A DNA stretch of 64,000 nt, taken from contig CBFIEM010000015.1 of NCBI GenBank assembly GCA_965661625.1, positions 1-64,000 on the forward strand, read 5' to 3'. Numbering within the stretch: position 1 is the stretch's first letter; every line of letters starts with the position of its first letter. Of the stretch, positions 25,685 through 35,553 are shown one piece after another. Source of the stretch: GCA-2705995 sp965661625. GTDB taxonomy: Bacteria; Bacteroidota; Bacteroidia; Flavobacteriales_G; Salibacteraceae. Under the pieces are notes generated by a model. It was not told the origin of the DNA, did no database searches, and saw only the letters and a program-made list of their open reading frames with translations. The position numbers and the translations under genes are program-made.

Positions 25685-27370
25685 TTACTTTACGAGCTTT
25701 TTATACCTAAATCGTTTGGGCTCTGTATCCCCTAATCGTTTCTTCTTGTTTGCCTCGTATTCACTAAAGCTGCCTTCGTAATAATAGACTTCTGAATCAC
25801 CTTCAAAAGCTAAAATATGTGTGCAAACACGGTCTAAGAACCACCTGTCGTGAGAAATGATTACGGCACAGCCTGCGAAATTGTTAATTGCCTCCTCTAG
25901 CGCTCTCAGGGTATTTACATCAATATCGTTTGTTGGCTCATCCAGCAACAATACATTCGCTTCTTGCTTGAGACTCATAGCTAAATGCAATCGGTTGCGT
26001 TCACCTCCCGATAAATCGCCCACCTTTTTTTGCTGATCACTGCCGCTAAAATTAAAGCGACTGCAGTATGCCCTTGAGTTAATGGTTCGCCCTCCTAGCT
26101 CAATAATATCATGTCCTCCAGAAATAACTTCATACACAGACTTTGATGGATCTAAATCGTCATGACTTTGATCTACGTATGAAATTTTAACTGTTTCGCC
26201 AATTGAGAAGTTACCTTCATCGGGACTGAGCAATTTCATAATCATCTTAAAAATCGTGGTTTTACCCGCGCCATTGGGTCCGATAATTCCTACCACGCCC
26301 GCCGGAGGTAAATTGAAGTTCAGGTCATCATATAATAACTTGTCATCAAATGCTTTACGTACACTTTCTGCACGAATAACTTCATTTCCTAATCTTGGTC
26401 CTGGAGGAATCCATAATTCCAAATTAGTCTCTTGTTCTTTAACATCTTGATTCAAGAGCGCATCGTAATTCTTTAAGCGCGCCTTTCCTTTGGCTTGGCG
26501 TCCTTTTGCTCCTTGGCGCACCCATTCAAGCTCACGCTTCAACGACTTCTGGCGTTTTGACTCTTGTTTTTCTTCTTGCTCTAGGCGTTTTGACTTTTGC
26601 TCTAACCAGCTGGTATAATTTCCTTTGAAAGGAATCCCTTCTCCCCGATCAAGCTCTAAGATCCAACCAGCAACATTATCCAAAAAGTAACGGTCATGGG
26701 TAACAGCAATTACTGTCCCTGCATACTGCTGCAAGTGATGCTCCAGCCATAATACTGATTCAGCATCCAAATGGTTCGTAGGCTCATCCAATAGCAGGAT
26801 ATCTGGCTCTTGTAGTAATAAACGACAAAGTGCTACCCGGCGCTTCTCTCCACCAGAAAGCACTGCTATCTTCTTGTCCTTATCCGGGCAATTCAACGCG
26901 TCCATTGCGCGCTCTAATTTTGTATCTATCTCCCATGCCCCGGCTGCATCTATTTTATCTTGAAGCTCTCCTTGACGCGTCATCAATTGCTCCATCTTGT
27001 CGGGGTTCTCATAAACCTCGGGAAGCGCGAACTTTTGATTGATTTCCTCATATTCTGCTAACATGGTTGTTAGCTCACCCATACCTTCTCGAACTACATC
27101 AATCACCGATTTGGAATCGTCAAGCTCTGGCTCTTGTTCCAAATAACCTACAGAGTAACCTTGTGAAAACACAACGTCCCCTTGGTAGCTCTGATCACGC
27201 CCTGCAATGATGCGCAGTAAGGTAGATTTTCCAGCACCGTTTAAACCTAAAATCCCAATTTTAGCTCCATAGAAAAAAGAGAGGTAGATGTTTTTGAGTA
27301 CTTGTTTGTTTGGCGGGTGAACTTTCCCCACACCTTGCATTGAAAAAATTATCTTCTTATCGTCACTCAT
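25685..27370 (-). CDS. ettA: Energy-dependent translational throttle EttA
   Basis: A 561-residue ABC-F protein with two ATPase domains and no membrane segment. Walker A motifs are GLNGAGKSTLLRI and GPNGAGKTTIFKM; both signature motifs (LSGGEKRR, LSGGERNR) are present. The linker between the domains holds the basic P-site tRNA-interacting motif region (KQESKRQKSLKRELEWVRQG). Length and motif order match EttA, which binds the ribosomal E site and gates the first peptide bond by energy status. It is a single gene convergent with the TPR kinase. Confidence 0.95.
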   Translation of the reverse strand: MSDDKKIIFSMQGVGKVHPPNKQVLKNIYLSFFYGAKIGILGLNGAGKSTLLRIIAGRDQSYQGDVVFSQGYSVGYLEQEPELDDSKSVIDVVREGMGELTTMLAEYEEINQKFALPEVYENPDKMEQLMTRQGELQDKIDAAGAWEIDTKLERAMDALNCPDKDKKIAVLSGGEKRRVALCRLLLQEPDILLLDEPTNHLDAESVLWLEHHLQQYAGTVIAVTHDRYFLDNVAGWILELDRGEGIPFKGNYTSWLEQKSKRLEQEEKQESKRQKSLKRELEWVRQGAKGRQAKGKARLKNYDALLNQDVKEQETNLELWIPPGPRLGNEVIRAESVRKAFDDKLLYDDLNFNLPPAGVVGIIGPNGAGKTTIFKMIMKLLSPDEGNFSIGETVKISYVDQSHDDLDPSKSVYEVISGGHDIIELGGRTINSRAYCSRFNFSGSDQQKKVGDLSGGERNRLHLAMSLKQEANVLLLDEPTNDIDVNTLRALEEAINNFAGCAVIISHDRWFLDRVCTHILAFEGDSEVYYYEGSFSEYEANKKKRLGDTEPKRFRYKKLVK

Positions 27371-27420
27371 AGTTTATTCTAGTTGGGATATCGTAATATA
27401 TTTTAGCAGCAGTCCTCAAT

Positions 27421-28062
27421 TTATGGATAAATGGGATTGCGATCATTAAAAGCCCTCAAATATACATGTACCAGTCGTTTCCGTTCTCGCTTTTTCAAGG
27501 CTATATAACGATTGTACAATTCCTTATCCGACGCAATTGCTGTTGCCAAGTTTTGCCAAATAAACTCGGCTGCCTCACCGGTCCTTGTATCCAGTATAAA
27601 TTCGCGAGCAACATCTACCGTAGGTTCACCAACACTCATTCCTACGCCCCAGCTGTTCATAGCTATTCGACTACGAGGCATCCGTGCTCCCGAAAGTGGA
27701 TTTGTGGTAATGAAATAGGTAAGTGTACCGAAATTCAATACACGGTAGAACTCCTCATAAGCTTGTAGGTAGAGCACCCCTTCAATACAAACACCTAGAA
27801 GTTCATTTCTTCCAAACTTGGAGAGGGTGTCTGATGGGGAGCACTGTGCATACAGCGTGTCATTTGAAAGCACTTGTTGAAAGTAGTCGGGCTCAATCTC
27901 TTTAGCCGGATGAATCATGCAATTGGTTAAAAACGGAGCGTTTTGTTGCAATTGATCCAAGGACAGATAGAAGCCCTCAGTTAATTCAGGGTCTTCATAA
28001 TATTGGCCAAATATCAAGCCGCTAGACAGGCAGTAAAAAGCGATTAAAACGAGCTGTTTCAC
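27421..28062 (-). CDS. Uncharacterised secreted protein linked to rimK
   Basis: A 213-residue exported protein of no recognised family. The signal peptide is KQLVLIAFYCLSSGLIFGQ. The body (LTEGFYLSLDQLQQNAP, RNELLGVCIEGVLYLQAYEE) resembles other uncharacterised Bacteroidota exported proteins of about 200 residues. It starts with GTG sharing one base with the rimK stop (TAGTG), so it is translated from the rim operon, although its product is exported and the others act in the cytosol. Confidence 0.7.
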   Translation of the reverse strand: MKQLVLIAFYCLSSGLIFGQYYEDPELTEGFYLSLDQLQQNAPFLTNCMIHPAKEIEPDYFQQVLSNDTLYAQCSPSDTLSKFGRNELLGVCIEGVLYLQAYEEFYRVLNFGTLTYFITTNPLSGARMPRSRIAMNSWGVGMSVGEPTVDVAREFILDTRTGEAAEFIWQNLATAIASDKELYNRYIALKKRERKRLVHVYLRAFNDRNPIYP

Positions 28063-28970
28063 TAAGCACCTACTTTATCTACTTTCTTGCGTTTGGAAGT
28101 AGTTGCTTTCTCTAAGTATTCAATAATTTTTCCAGCAACGTCTATTTCCGTGGCTCCTTCAATCCCTTGCAAGCCAGGACTTGAGTTCACTTCTAAGATA
28201 AGGGGGCCACGACTAGATTGAAGCATATCAACACCTGCGACATTTAATCCCATTGCTTTGGCTGCTTCAATAGCTGTTTTCTTTTCTTCGTTAGAAAGAC
28301 GGATTTTTGAAGAAGAGCCACCACGGTGTAAATTACTCCTAAACTCACCTTCCGCACCTTGTCTTTTCATCGCACCAATTACTTTTCCATCTACTACGAA
28401 TGCTCTGATATCTGCTCCACCTGCTTCCTTGATAAACTCCTGTACGAAGAAACTCGCTTTTAATCCGTAAAAGGCTTGTATAACAGATTTAGCAGCTTGA
28501 GGTGTTTCTGCTAACACCACTCCTACTCCCTGAGTTCCTTCAAGCAACTTAACCACAAGCGGTGTACCTCCAATTTCACGGGTAATGCGGTCAGTATCTT
28601 TTGGGTTATTCGCAAATACCGTTTTTGGAATTCCCACATTGTGGCGCGTTAAAATTTGTAACGACCTTAATTTGTCGCGTGAGCGAACAATCGCAATTGA
28701 AGGGTTAGCAGCAAAAACTTTCATCATTTCGAACTGGCGCAATACTGCAGTACCATAAAAGGTCACTGATGCACCAATCCTAGGAATCATGGCATCAAAA
28801 CCTTTAAGCTCTTTCCCATTGTGATAGATTTTGGGAGAACCTACGTCAGAAACCACAGTACATTTGATGTGGTCAATTACGTGCACTTCATGGCCGCGTT
28901 CTTTTGCTGCCTCAACTAGGCGGCGTGTAGAGTATAAATTTTCATTTCTTGAGAGTATACCAATTTTCAT
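28062..28970 (-). CDS. rimK: Ribosomal protein S6 glutamate ligase (RimK)
   Basis: A 302-residue ATP-grasp ligase that adds glutamate residues to the C-terminus of ribosomal protein S6. The N-terminal RimK domain (ILSRNENLYSTRRLVEAAKE) and ATP-grasp motifs (PLVVKLLEGTQGVGVVLAET, VNSSPGLQGIEGAT) are complete. Other family members ligate glutamate to cofactors, so substrate is inferred from overall likeness. It overlaps the protease-like gene upstream by 4 bp (ATGA), an arrangement known from rim loci of other bacteria. Confidence 0.9.
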   Translation of the reverse strand: MKIGILSRNENLYSTRRLVEAAKERGHEVHVIDHIKCTVVSDVGSPKIYHNGKELKGFDAMIPRIGASVTFYGTAVLRQFEMMKVFAANPSIAIVRSRDKLRSLQILTRHNVGIPKTVFANNPKDTDRITREIGGTPLVVKLLEGTQGVGVVLAETPQAAKSVIQAFYGLKASFFVQEFIKEAGGADIRAFVVDGKVIGAMKRQGAEGEFRSNLHRGGSSSKIRLSNEEKKTAIEAAKAMGLNVAGVDMLQSSRGPLILEVNSSPGLQGIEGATEIDVAGKIIEYLEKATTSKRKKVDKVGA

Positions 28971-29392
28971 ATTAATCCTTCATTTTTTTGCGTGTGCGAC
29001 ATATTCTTTTTGCTCACATCTACCACAAACCTTTTTGTTAAAAATCGTCTCCCTAACAATACCGGGAAACGCATATCGCTTCGCTTTGTAAGCGTAAAAG
29101 CTGTTTTAAAAGTTTTACCGAAAATCGTTATTGGCAACTCAACCAAAAAACGTTTTTCAGTTACTCCGTTTGAACTCGTTACTTTTCGAATTTCAAAAGC
29201 TTGAAACGTGTGTTTCTTCTTAGATCCTAACAAGGAGCATACAAGAACATCTTTACCGTTTTGCTCTTCGACATGAACTCGCGTTGCATGAATTGCGCTT
29301 GAGCGTGCTCCTGTATCGACCTTAACGCGGATATCCTCCCTTTCTAATGTAGGGAAGTCAACCATGTCTACTCTGCCTATAATTTGTTTCAT
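28967..29392 (-). CDS. RimB-like retropepsin-fold protease
   Basis: A 141-residue protein of the PF05618 family (annotated as ATP-dependent zinc protease, but of retropepsin-like fold). The aspartic-protease-like VKVDTGARSSAIHA motif lies near the N-terminus, followed by RRFLTKRFVVDVS. ATG at 29392 (MKQIIGRVDMVDFP) is chosen: an in-frame extension to 29470 lacks family character. In pseudomonads the related RimB modulates RimK-driven S6 glutamylation; direct coupling to rimK here supports the same partnership by inference. Confidence 0.85.
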   Translation of the reverse strand: MKQIIGRVDMVDFPTLEREDIRVKVDTGARSSAIHATRVHVEEQNGKDVLVCSLLGSKKKHTFQAFEIRKVTSSNGVTEKRFLVELPITIFGKTFKTAFTLTKRSDMRFPVLLGRRFLTKRFVVDVSKKNMSHTQKNEGLI

Positions 29393-29513
29393 ACCGTGTC
29401 GCTCGAAATTAGTAAGAAACAAGCAGTTTCCCACGAAAAATGGATTTCCCTTTTCAATGTGAATCGCCACGCCGAATATTCATAACTTAGCCCTAGTTAA
29501 AATTTCGGGTTTT

Positions 29514-31664
29514 ATGCGCACACTTTTAGGGGTTATTCTAAGTTGTTTTTTGTTCGTTCAAGCAATAGCACAGGTTACTTACAAGACAACAACATTTTCG
29601 ATTCAAAAAATAAACACGTTCAAACCGAACCGTACTACACCAGCATTCTCCCCAAGCTTAAAGTCGATTGAGGCGCCTTTTCCAGGAGGGAGTTCTTACA
29701 AATCATTCTTACAAAGTCAGAAAACGAAGCAAGTTCGGCAATTGAACAACCGCAATTCCCGCCATGTTGAGCCATTAGAAAGACCAACAGCTCCTCTCCC
29801 AAAAGTAATTCAAGGTTTTGGACTATATGGACAGTACATCCCAGTGCTTGATACAGCCTACCCTATTAAAGGAGGTACTCCACTTGATAATACGATGGCA
29901 ATCTCTAATGATGGTTTTTTCCTCGCATCGGTTAATTCAAAAGTGTACGGGTACGATTTTAATGCCGATACAACTTCTTTTGAAACATTCGGATCTGCTA
30001 ACACGGTCACATTTGAGCGTTTTGCCGATTCATTAGATTTCGACGCTGATGACTTCCCGTTCGATCCCAAGCTGCTTTTTGACCCCATTCACGAGCGGTT
30101 TATCATCACCTTTTTAGCGGGTCGCTCTCCGTCTGACTCACGTATTGTTGTGGGTTTTTCAACCAGCTCTAACCCAGCCGAACCATGGCATGTTTATGAA
30201 GTTCCGGGTAATCCGCAGAACGTAAATAACTGGACAGATTATCCCGCCTTTGCCATAACCGAAGAAGAGCTATTCATTACGGTAAACCTCATTGAGGAGG
30301 GAGTATCTTGGCAAGAGGGTTTTAGAGGTTCAATTATTTGGCAAATTCCACTCGAGAATGGATATTCAGGCAGTAGCTCATTGGATGCAACACTCTATGA
30401 CGATGTGCGGTATGACGGTGAATTCATTCGCAACTTATGCCCTGTTGAGGGTGGGGTTGGTCCGCTTGGACCCAACATGTATTTTCTATCGAATCGCAAC
30501 TTTGACTTAGCAAATGACAGTGTATTTATTGCCGAGGTTACCAATACAGCCGCCAGTGGCAACGCACAGCTTACCGTAAAACACCTCAAAGCAGAATTGC
30601 CATATGGTATGCCTCCAAATGGACGGCAAGCTGATACAGACTTGTCTGACCCAACTAAAGGTTTTCAAACCAACGACTCCCGCATGCTGGGAGCCTTTTT
30701 GCACAACAACACCATTCAATACGTGGCTAACACCATTAATTTTGAAACCGGATTAGCTGCCGTTTACCATGGCATAATTGATCACGTTGATGAAGGTGCA
30801 GCATTTTTACATGGGAGAATAATAGGAGATTCCATTCGGGACTTCGGCTACCCCAACATCGCCTTTACAGGTACTCGCGACGATGAGTCAGAGGCTATCA
30901 TCGCTTTTAACCATACTTCTCCAACTGATTTCGCTGGTGTTTCCTGTGTATACTATTCGGATTGTGATGGCTATTCGAGTCCGCTAACGTTGAAAACTGG
31001 CGACAACTACGTAGACAACTTTGCCGACGGAGATAGCTATGAGCGTTGGGGCGATTACTTTGGCATTCAACGCGTTTTTAACGAGCCCGGAAAAGTATGG
31101 ACAACTGGATTCTATGGCCTAGCGGATCGCAAGAGTTCGATTTGGGTAAATGAATTACAAGCTCCATCATACGATATTCCTGCAATAGACTTAGACACTG
31201 CTATTGGAGCACTTGGTGATGCTTGTAATGGCAAACTAACTATACGGGGGGTTGATGGGTGGCAACCTTATGAATTCTTTTGGTCTGGTACTGAAATGAC
31301 AGACACCGTTGTAAACGTAAACCTTTGTGGCGAATACTACGAGGTGAGTTTGCGAGACAGCACGGGATGTTACGCATTGAAAAACGGTCAGTTTGATGTA
31401 GAAGTTTCAAATACCCGGATTTTTCCAAATCCATTTCGTGATCGCTACAGCGTAACCTTTACAGCTAAGCGAGAGGGAGCGCACCAGTTTATGCTTTTAG
31501 ATATTCAAGGTAAAGAAGTAAAAGTATGGCAAGAATCTATTCAGCGCGTTGGGAGAAACCAGTTCAGCTTTAGTCCTGACCCACTTGCTCCTGGTATTTA
31601 TACCTTGATCATTGTTGCAGATAACGAAGAAATTCTAAATGAGAAATTGCTTAAAGTCGATTAA
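29514..31664 (+). CDS. Large T9SS type A sorting-domain protein
   Basis: A 716-residue secreted protein. The signal peptide is MRTLLGVILSCFLFVQAIAQ. A large central domain has no catalytic motif I recognise; short blocks such as DPKLLFDPIHERFIITFLAG, NWTDYPAFAI and NDSRMLGAFLHNNTIQYV suggest a beta-propeller-like or hydrolase-like surface fold. Residues from about 635 form the T9SS domain (RIFPNPFRDRYSVTF, FMLLDIQGKEVKVWQ, GIYTLIIVADNEE). It overlaps the next gene by 26 bp, so the two secreted products are made together. Confidence 0.82.
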   Translation: MRTLLGVILSCFLFVQAIAQVTYKTTTFSIQKINTFKPNRTTPAFSPSLKSIEAPFPGGSSYKSFLQSQKTKQVRQLNNRNSRHVEPLERPTAPLPKVIQGFGLYGQYIPVLDTAYPIKGGTPLDNTMAISNDGFFLASVNSKVYGYDFNADTTSFETFGSANTVTFERFADSLDFDADDFPFDPKLLFDPIHERFIITFLAGRSPSDSRIVVGFSTSSNPAEPWHVYEVPGNPQNVNNWTDYPAFAITEEELFITVNLIEEGVSWQEGFRGSIIWQIPLENGYSGSSSLDATLYDDVRYDGEFIRNLCPVEGGVGPLGPNMYFLSNRNFDLANDSVFIAEVTNTAASGNAQLTVKHLKAELPYGMPPNGRQADTDLSDPTKGFQTNDSRMLGAFLHNNTIQYVANTINFETGLAAVYHGIIDHVDEGAAFLHGRIIGDSIRDFGYPNIAFTGTRDDESEAIIAFNHTSPTDFAGVSCVYYSDCDGYSSPLTLKTGDNYVDNFADGDSYERWGDYFGIQRVFNEPGKVWTTGFYGLADRKSSIWVNELQAPSYDIPAIDLDTAIGALGDACNGKLTIRGVDGWQPYEFFWSGTEMTDTVVNVNLCGEYYEVSLRDSTGCYALKNGQFDVEVSNTRIFPNPFRDRYSVTFTAKREGAHQFMLLDIQGKEVKVWQESIQRVGRNQFSFSPDPLAPGIYTLIIVADNEEILNEKLLKVD

Positions 31665-32973
31665 CCATGTTGTTTGCTCTGCAGCTATTCTTGTATTAAC
31701 ACACACGTTACAGGCACAACTTTCAGTGAGCACCATCCCTCACACCCAAGAACTCGTTAAAGATGTATTGATGGGACCAGGTGTAGAGATTGCCAACATC
31801 ACCTACACAGGAACTGCTGATTCAAAAGGAGCTTTTGTAAACCGGAATACTTCCATGGCTTTATCCAAGGGGATTGTGCTAAGCACCGGCTATGTGAAAT
31901 ACCTACCTGGACCCAATAAAAGTCAGAAATTTTCGGGCATGATGGATGGCTATGGAGATAAAGACTTACATATGCTCGCAAAACAGAATACCTATGACGC
32001 AGCGGTGCTCAGCTTCCAATTTACCTGTACCTCGGATATGGTTCGTTTCGAGTATGTTTTTGGATCAGATGAATACGACGAATACGTGGGTAGCCATTTC
32101 AATGATGTGTTTGCATTTATTCTAAAAGACTTAGAAACAGGGGAAGTTAGCAACTTAGCTATTATCCCTGGAACAAGTGATCCCATTTCCATCAATACCA
32201 TCAACGATAGTCGCCATTCCGCGTTTTACATTGATAACCGAAAACACGATACCACCTTATCTGAATTCACCATTGAACTAGATGGGTTTACCCAGCCCCT
32301 ACTTGCATTTTCTAAGGTTGTTCCCGGAAGAAGTTATTTACTAAAAATCGCCATTTCCGATGCAGGGGATTCACAGCTTGACTCTGGCGTTTTTATCAAA
32401 GCGAAATCGTTTCAAAGTCAGCAAGAATTTGTTTTTAGGGCTGAGACCGAAGCGTACTTCAAAGCGTTCAAATCAAAGCAGTATTCGAGCCCTTCGAACC
32501 CCAAAATTGTTGAACAAGTGCTCAAGAACCCTCCTGCCGATTTAGAAGCTGACAGCTCTTCAATTGCGCGTGTACCTGCAAAACCATTGCCGTCAAAATC
32601 AGAGCCTAAAACTGAACATGAACCAACGAACGATGCGCCACAACTTACACTCTTTTTCGATTATGATACAGATACACTTTCAAGTGACTGGAACGAAGAC
32701 ATTGCAGATTGGATAACTGCATTGGGTAATCAACGCACAAGAGCCCGATTTGTGATTGTTGGTCATACGGATCAACGCGGATCTACAGCCTACAACGAAG
32801 CATTGGGATTGAGAAGAGCTAAATTTATCAAGAATGAGCTCCTTAACTTGGCAATCTTACCAGCGCAAATAACCACACTTTCACAAGGAGCTAGTGCTCC
32901 TGCCGATAACCGAGCAACAGAGGCCGCATTTGCTAAAAACAGAAGGGTAATCTTGCGAGCTGAACTGCCTTAA
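31639..32973 (+). CDS. Choice-of-anchor L / OmpA fusion protein
   Basis: A 444-residue envelope protein. The signal peptide ends at LQAQ (about 27). Residues about 30-260 match the choice-of-anchor L domain (FVNRNTSMALSKGIVLSTGY, FEYVFGSDEYDEYVGSHFND). After a Pro/Glu-rich linker (about 300-330) comes an OmpA peptidoglycan-binding domain (LTLFFDYDTDTLSS, VIVGHTDQRGSTAYNEALG, LRRAKFIKNELL). No T9SS tail is present, unlike most anchor-L proteins, so it is probably tethered to the cell wall by OmpA instead. Its start lies inside the preceding gene (26-bp overlap), but the signal peptide confirms it. Confidence 0.88.
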   Translation: MRNCLKSINHVVCSAAILVLTHTLQAQLSVSTIPHTQELVKDVLMGPGVEIANITYTGTADSKGAFVNRNTSMALSKGIVLSTGYVKYLPGPNKSQKFSGMMDGYGDKDLHMLAKQNTYDAAVLSFQFTCTSDMVRFEYVFGSDEYDEYVGSHFNDVFAFILKDLETGEVSNLAIIPGTSDPISINTINDSRHSAFYIDNRKHDTTLSEFTIELDGFTQPLLAFSKVVPGRSYLLKIAISDAGDSQLDSGVFIKAKSFQSQQEFVFRAETEAYFKAFKSKQYSSPSNPKIVEQVLKNPPADLEADSSSIARVPAKPLPSKSEPKTEHEPTNDAPQLTLFFDYDTDTLSSDWNEDIADWITALGNQRTRARFVIVGHTDQRGSTAYNEALGLRRAKFIKNELLNLAILPAQITTLSQGASAPADNRATEAAFAKNRRVILRAELP

Positions 32974-32983
32974 TTTATGCTTG

Positions 32984-34741
32984 CTATTTCACCTCCGTGA
33001 ACTGCAAATCGTACAGCTTCTTGTAGTGCCCGTCTTTATTCAGTAATTCCTGATGAGCTCCCATTTCTACTATTTCACCGCGATCTAACACAATGATCTT
33101 ATCGGCCTTCTGTATAGTCGCTAACCTATGGGCAATCACAATCGAAGTTCTACCTGCTGTCAAGATATCAATTGCAGCCTGAATAAGTTGTTCTGACTCT
33201 GTATCGACACTTGAAGTAGCTTCATCCAAAACAAGTATCTTGGGGTTGTAGACATACGCGCGTATGAAAGCAAGAAGTTGACGTTGGCCTACCGATAGCA
33301 TTCCTCCGCGCTCCCGCACATTAAAATCATACCCCTCATTGAGTTTCGAAATAAAATCATGTGCACCCACTTTTTTGGAAGCTTCGATAACATCAGCTCT
33401 CGATATCCGCGGATTATTCAAGGTAATGTTGTTGTGAATCGTGTCTGAAAAAAGAAATACATCTTGAAGTACTACGCCAACCTCTTTGCGCAATTGCGAC
33501 AAGTTGAATGATTTCAAGTCAATTCCGTCGATCTCAATCTGACCTTTTTGGTATTCATAAAATCGACTCAACAGGTTGATGATTGAAGTCTTCCCTGCTC
33601 CGGTTGCACCTACAAAAGCTATGGTTTGCCCCGCTTTAACATCAAATGAAATCGACTTCAGCACCCAGTCTGTTTCGTTGTAAGCAAACCATACATCAGA
33701 AAAAGAAAGGTCTCCACTAATCTTACTGGGGTCCACATCTCCATCATCCTCTATGTGAGAATCGGTATCAATAATTTTAAACACACGCTCAGAGCTCACC
33801 ATTCCCATTTGTAGGGTATTAAAGCGATCTGCCAATTGGCGAATAGGACGGTAAAGCATATAGATGTACAAGATAAAAGCAACCAAATCACCCAACTTAA
33901 TATCCGAAGATATCACGCCTTTGGAGCCCCACCACACCAGCAACGCAAGTGAAATTGCACTTAAAATCTCAACGACAGGGAAAAATATGGAGTTTGCCCA
34001 TACGGTTTTGATGTGCGCTTTGCGATGCTCCTTATTGATGTGTTTAAATCGCTCCAATTCAACGGCCTCCCGATTGAAAATTTGAACGATGTTCATTCCG
34101 GTTATGTGCTCCTGAACAAACGCATTTAATTTTGATACAGCATTTCGTACCTCCGAAAATGCGGCCTTGATATAGTTCTTGAAAATATTAGTAGCTACAA
34201 TTAAAACGGGAATTGGTAGCAAGCTGAAAATTGTCAGTCGCCAATCGATGTAAAACATTACACCAATTATTACAATCAACTTCAACAAATCACCAATTAT
34301 CACGAGCACACCCTGTGCAAAAATATCTGCAATGGTTTCAATATCGCTCACAGCTCGAGTAACAAGCGTTCCTATAGCTGTATTATCAAAGTACTTGAGT
34401 TTGAAACCAACTATCTTACGGTATACTTGCATCCGAAGATCGCGAATCACAGATTGACCTACCCAATTCGCCATATAGGTTTGAACGAATTGAACCAGGG
34501 CCTCAAGCATGAGCAAGCCTATCATAATGATGGTCATATTCAACAACATCTGTTCATCACCATCAGCGATGTAGTGATCTACTGTGTATTGAATAATCAG
34601 CGGACGGATTGGCGTGAGAATAGCTAGTAAAACCGTGAGCAGTCCTGTAAAAACAAACCTTCGCTTATAAGGGTTCACGTATTTCAATACGCGATTGAAA
34701 AGCGTCAAATCAAATGCTTTACCCACTACTGATTTAGCCAT
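32984..34741 (-). CDS. ABC exporter, fused membrane and ATPase domains
   Basis: A 585-residue half-transporter of the MsbA/lipid-multidrug type. Six transmembrane helices (about 25-320) are followed by the nucleotide-binding domain: Walker A GATGAGKTSIINLL, signature LSVGQRQLLAF, Walker B PKILVLDEATSSVD and the H-loop IVIAHRLATI. It would work as a dimer exporting lipid or drug-like substrates. It overlaps truA by 8 bp and is therefore coupled to it, a link without obvious functional meaning. Confidence 0.93.
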   Translation of the reverse strand: MAKSVVGKAFDLTLFNRVLKYVNPYKRRFVFTGLLTVLLAILTPIRPLIIQYTVDHYIADGDEQMLLNMTIIMIGLLMLEALVQFVQTYMANWVGQSVIRDLRMQVYRKIVGFKLKYFDNTAIGTLVTRAVSDIETIADIFAQGVLVIIGDLLKLIVIIGVMFYIDWRLTIFSLLPIPVLIVATNIFKNYIKAAFSEVRNAVSKLNAFVQEHITGMNIVQIFNREAVELERFKHINKEHRKAHIKTVWANSIFFPVVEILSAISLALLVWWGSKGVISSDIKLGDLVAFILYIYMLYRPIRQLADRFNTLQMGMVSSERVFKIIDTDSHIEDDGDVDPSKISGDLSFSDVWFAYNETDWVLKSISFDVKAGQTIAFVGATGAGKTSIINLLSRFYEYQKGQIEIDGIDLKSFNLSQLRKEVGVVLQDVFLFSDTIHNNITLNNPRISRADVIEASKKVGAHDFISKLNEGYDFNVRERGGMLSVGQRQLLAFIRAYVYNPKILVLDEATSSVDTESEQLIQAAIDILTAGRTSIVIAHRLATIQKADKIIVLDRGEIVEMGAHQELLNKDGHYKKLYDLQFTEVK

Positions 34742-35480
34742 TGTTTACCTCCGGATAAGAAACTTGAGATAAATACAACCCATGAGCAGGAACAGAAGTT
34801 CCAGCAGCACTTCTATTTTTTGCTTCAAGTACTTCCTCTACCCATTCTGCAGGACGCTTACCTTGACCCACTTCCAGTAAAGTTCCTACCATAGCACGTA
34901 CCATATTTCTCAAAAATCGGTTTGCCGAAACCTCAAAAATAAGCTCATCAGGAACCTGTTTCCAGGAAGCTTGGAAGACCTCGCAATTGTAGTTTAGAAC
35001 ATCTGTGTTGGATTTGCAAAAGCTGCTAAAGTCAAGATCTCCGAGGAAATAATTACATGCGTCATTCATCGCATCAAGGTCCAAGGGATGTCGCAAATAA
35101 TAACTCCGATCGTATAAAAACGCACTCTTTTTTGAATGGATTCTGTACACGTAACTGCGCTTTATCGCATCAAACCGAGCGTGAAACTGGTTGTTAGTTT
35201 GAACGATTTGATGAATAGCAATCGCATTAGGAAGCATGGTGTTCAACTTAAAAACAAGCTGTTCAGTATTCCAGCTATCGGGTAAATCGGTATGAGCTAC
35301 ATAAAAAGAAGCATGCACTCCCGTATCCGTTCTTCCACAACCTACTACATCAATTTTACATTGACATAACGTCGAAAGCGCATCTTCTAGGCGCTCTTGA
35401 ACGGTGTCGGAAATAGGTTGGCGTTGCCAACCATGAAATGGTTTTCCGAAATAACTTAAAATGATTTGATAGCGAATCAC
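34734..35480 (-). CDS. truA: tRNA pseudouridine synthase A
   Basis: Isomerises uridines 38-40 in the tRNA anticodon arm. From the GTG at 35480 it has 248 residues, with the family N-terminus RYQIILSYFGKPFHGWQRQP at the start, the catalytic Asp in GCGRTDTGVHASFYVAH, and FLRNMVRAMVGTLLEVGQG. An ATG at 35519 would add 13 residues, and longer reading reaches 35582, inside the divergent phosphodiesterase gene. A promoter-like TAAATTTG directly before the GTG supports the short form. The start remains uncertain. Confidence 0.93.
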   Translation of the reverse strand: MIRYQIILSYFGKPFHGWQRQPISDTVQERLEDALSTLCQCKIDVVGCGRTDTGVHASFYVAHTDLPDSWNTEQLVFKLNTMLPNAIAIHQIVQTNNQFHARFDAIKRSYVYRIHSKKSAFLYDRSYYLRHPLDLDAMNDACNYFLGDLDFSSFCKSNTDVLNYNCEVFQASWKQVPDELIFEVSANRFLRNMVRAMVGTLLEVGQGKRPAEWVEEVLEAKNRSAAGTSVPAHGLYLSQVSYPEVNNG

Positions 35481-35486
35481 AGCCGG

Positions 35487-35515
35487 CAAATTTACGCTTT
35501 TCAGTCTCCAACAAA
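35487..35515 (-). promoter_or_regulatory. Promoter directly before the truA GTG
   Basis: Minus strand: TTTG (35515-35512), a 17-bp spacer, then TAAATTTG (35494-35487), a full -7 match. The element ends 6 nt before the GTG at 35480, so a leaderless truA mRNA is possible. Confidence 0.4.
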
Positions 35516-35553
35516 TCATTTTTTTCGCTTCTTTGTTTGCAGAGCACAGAACT

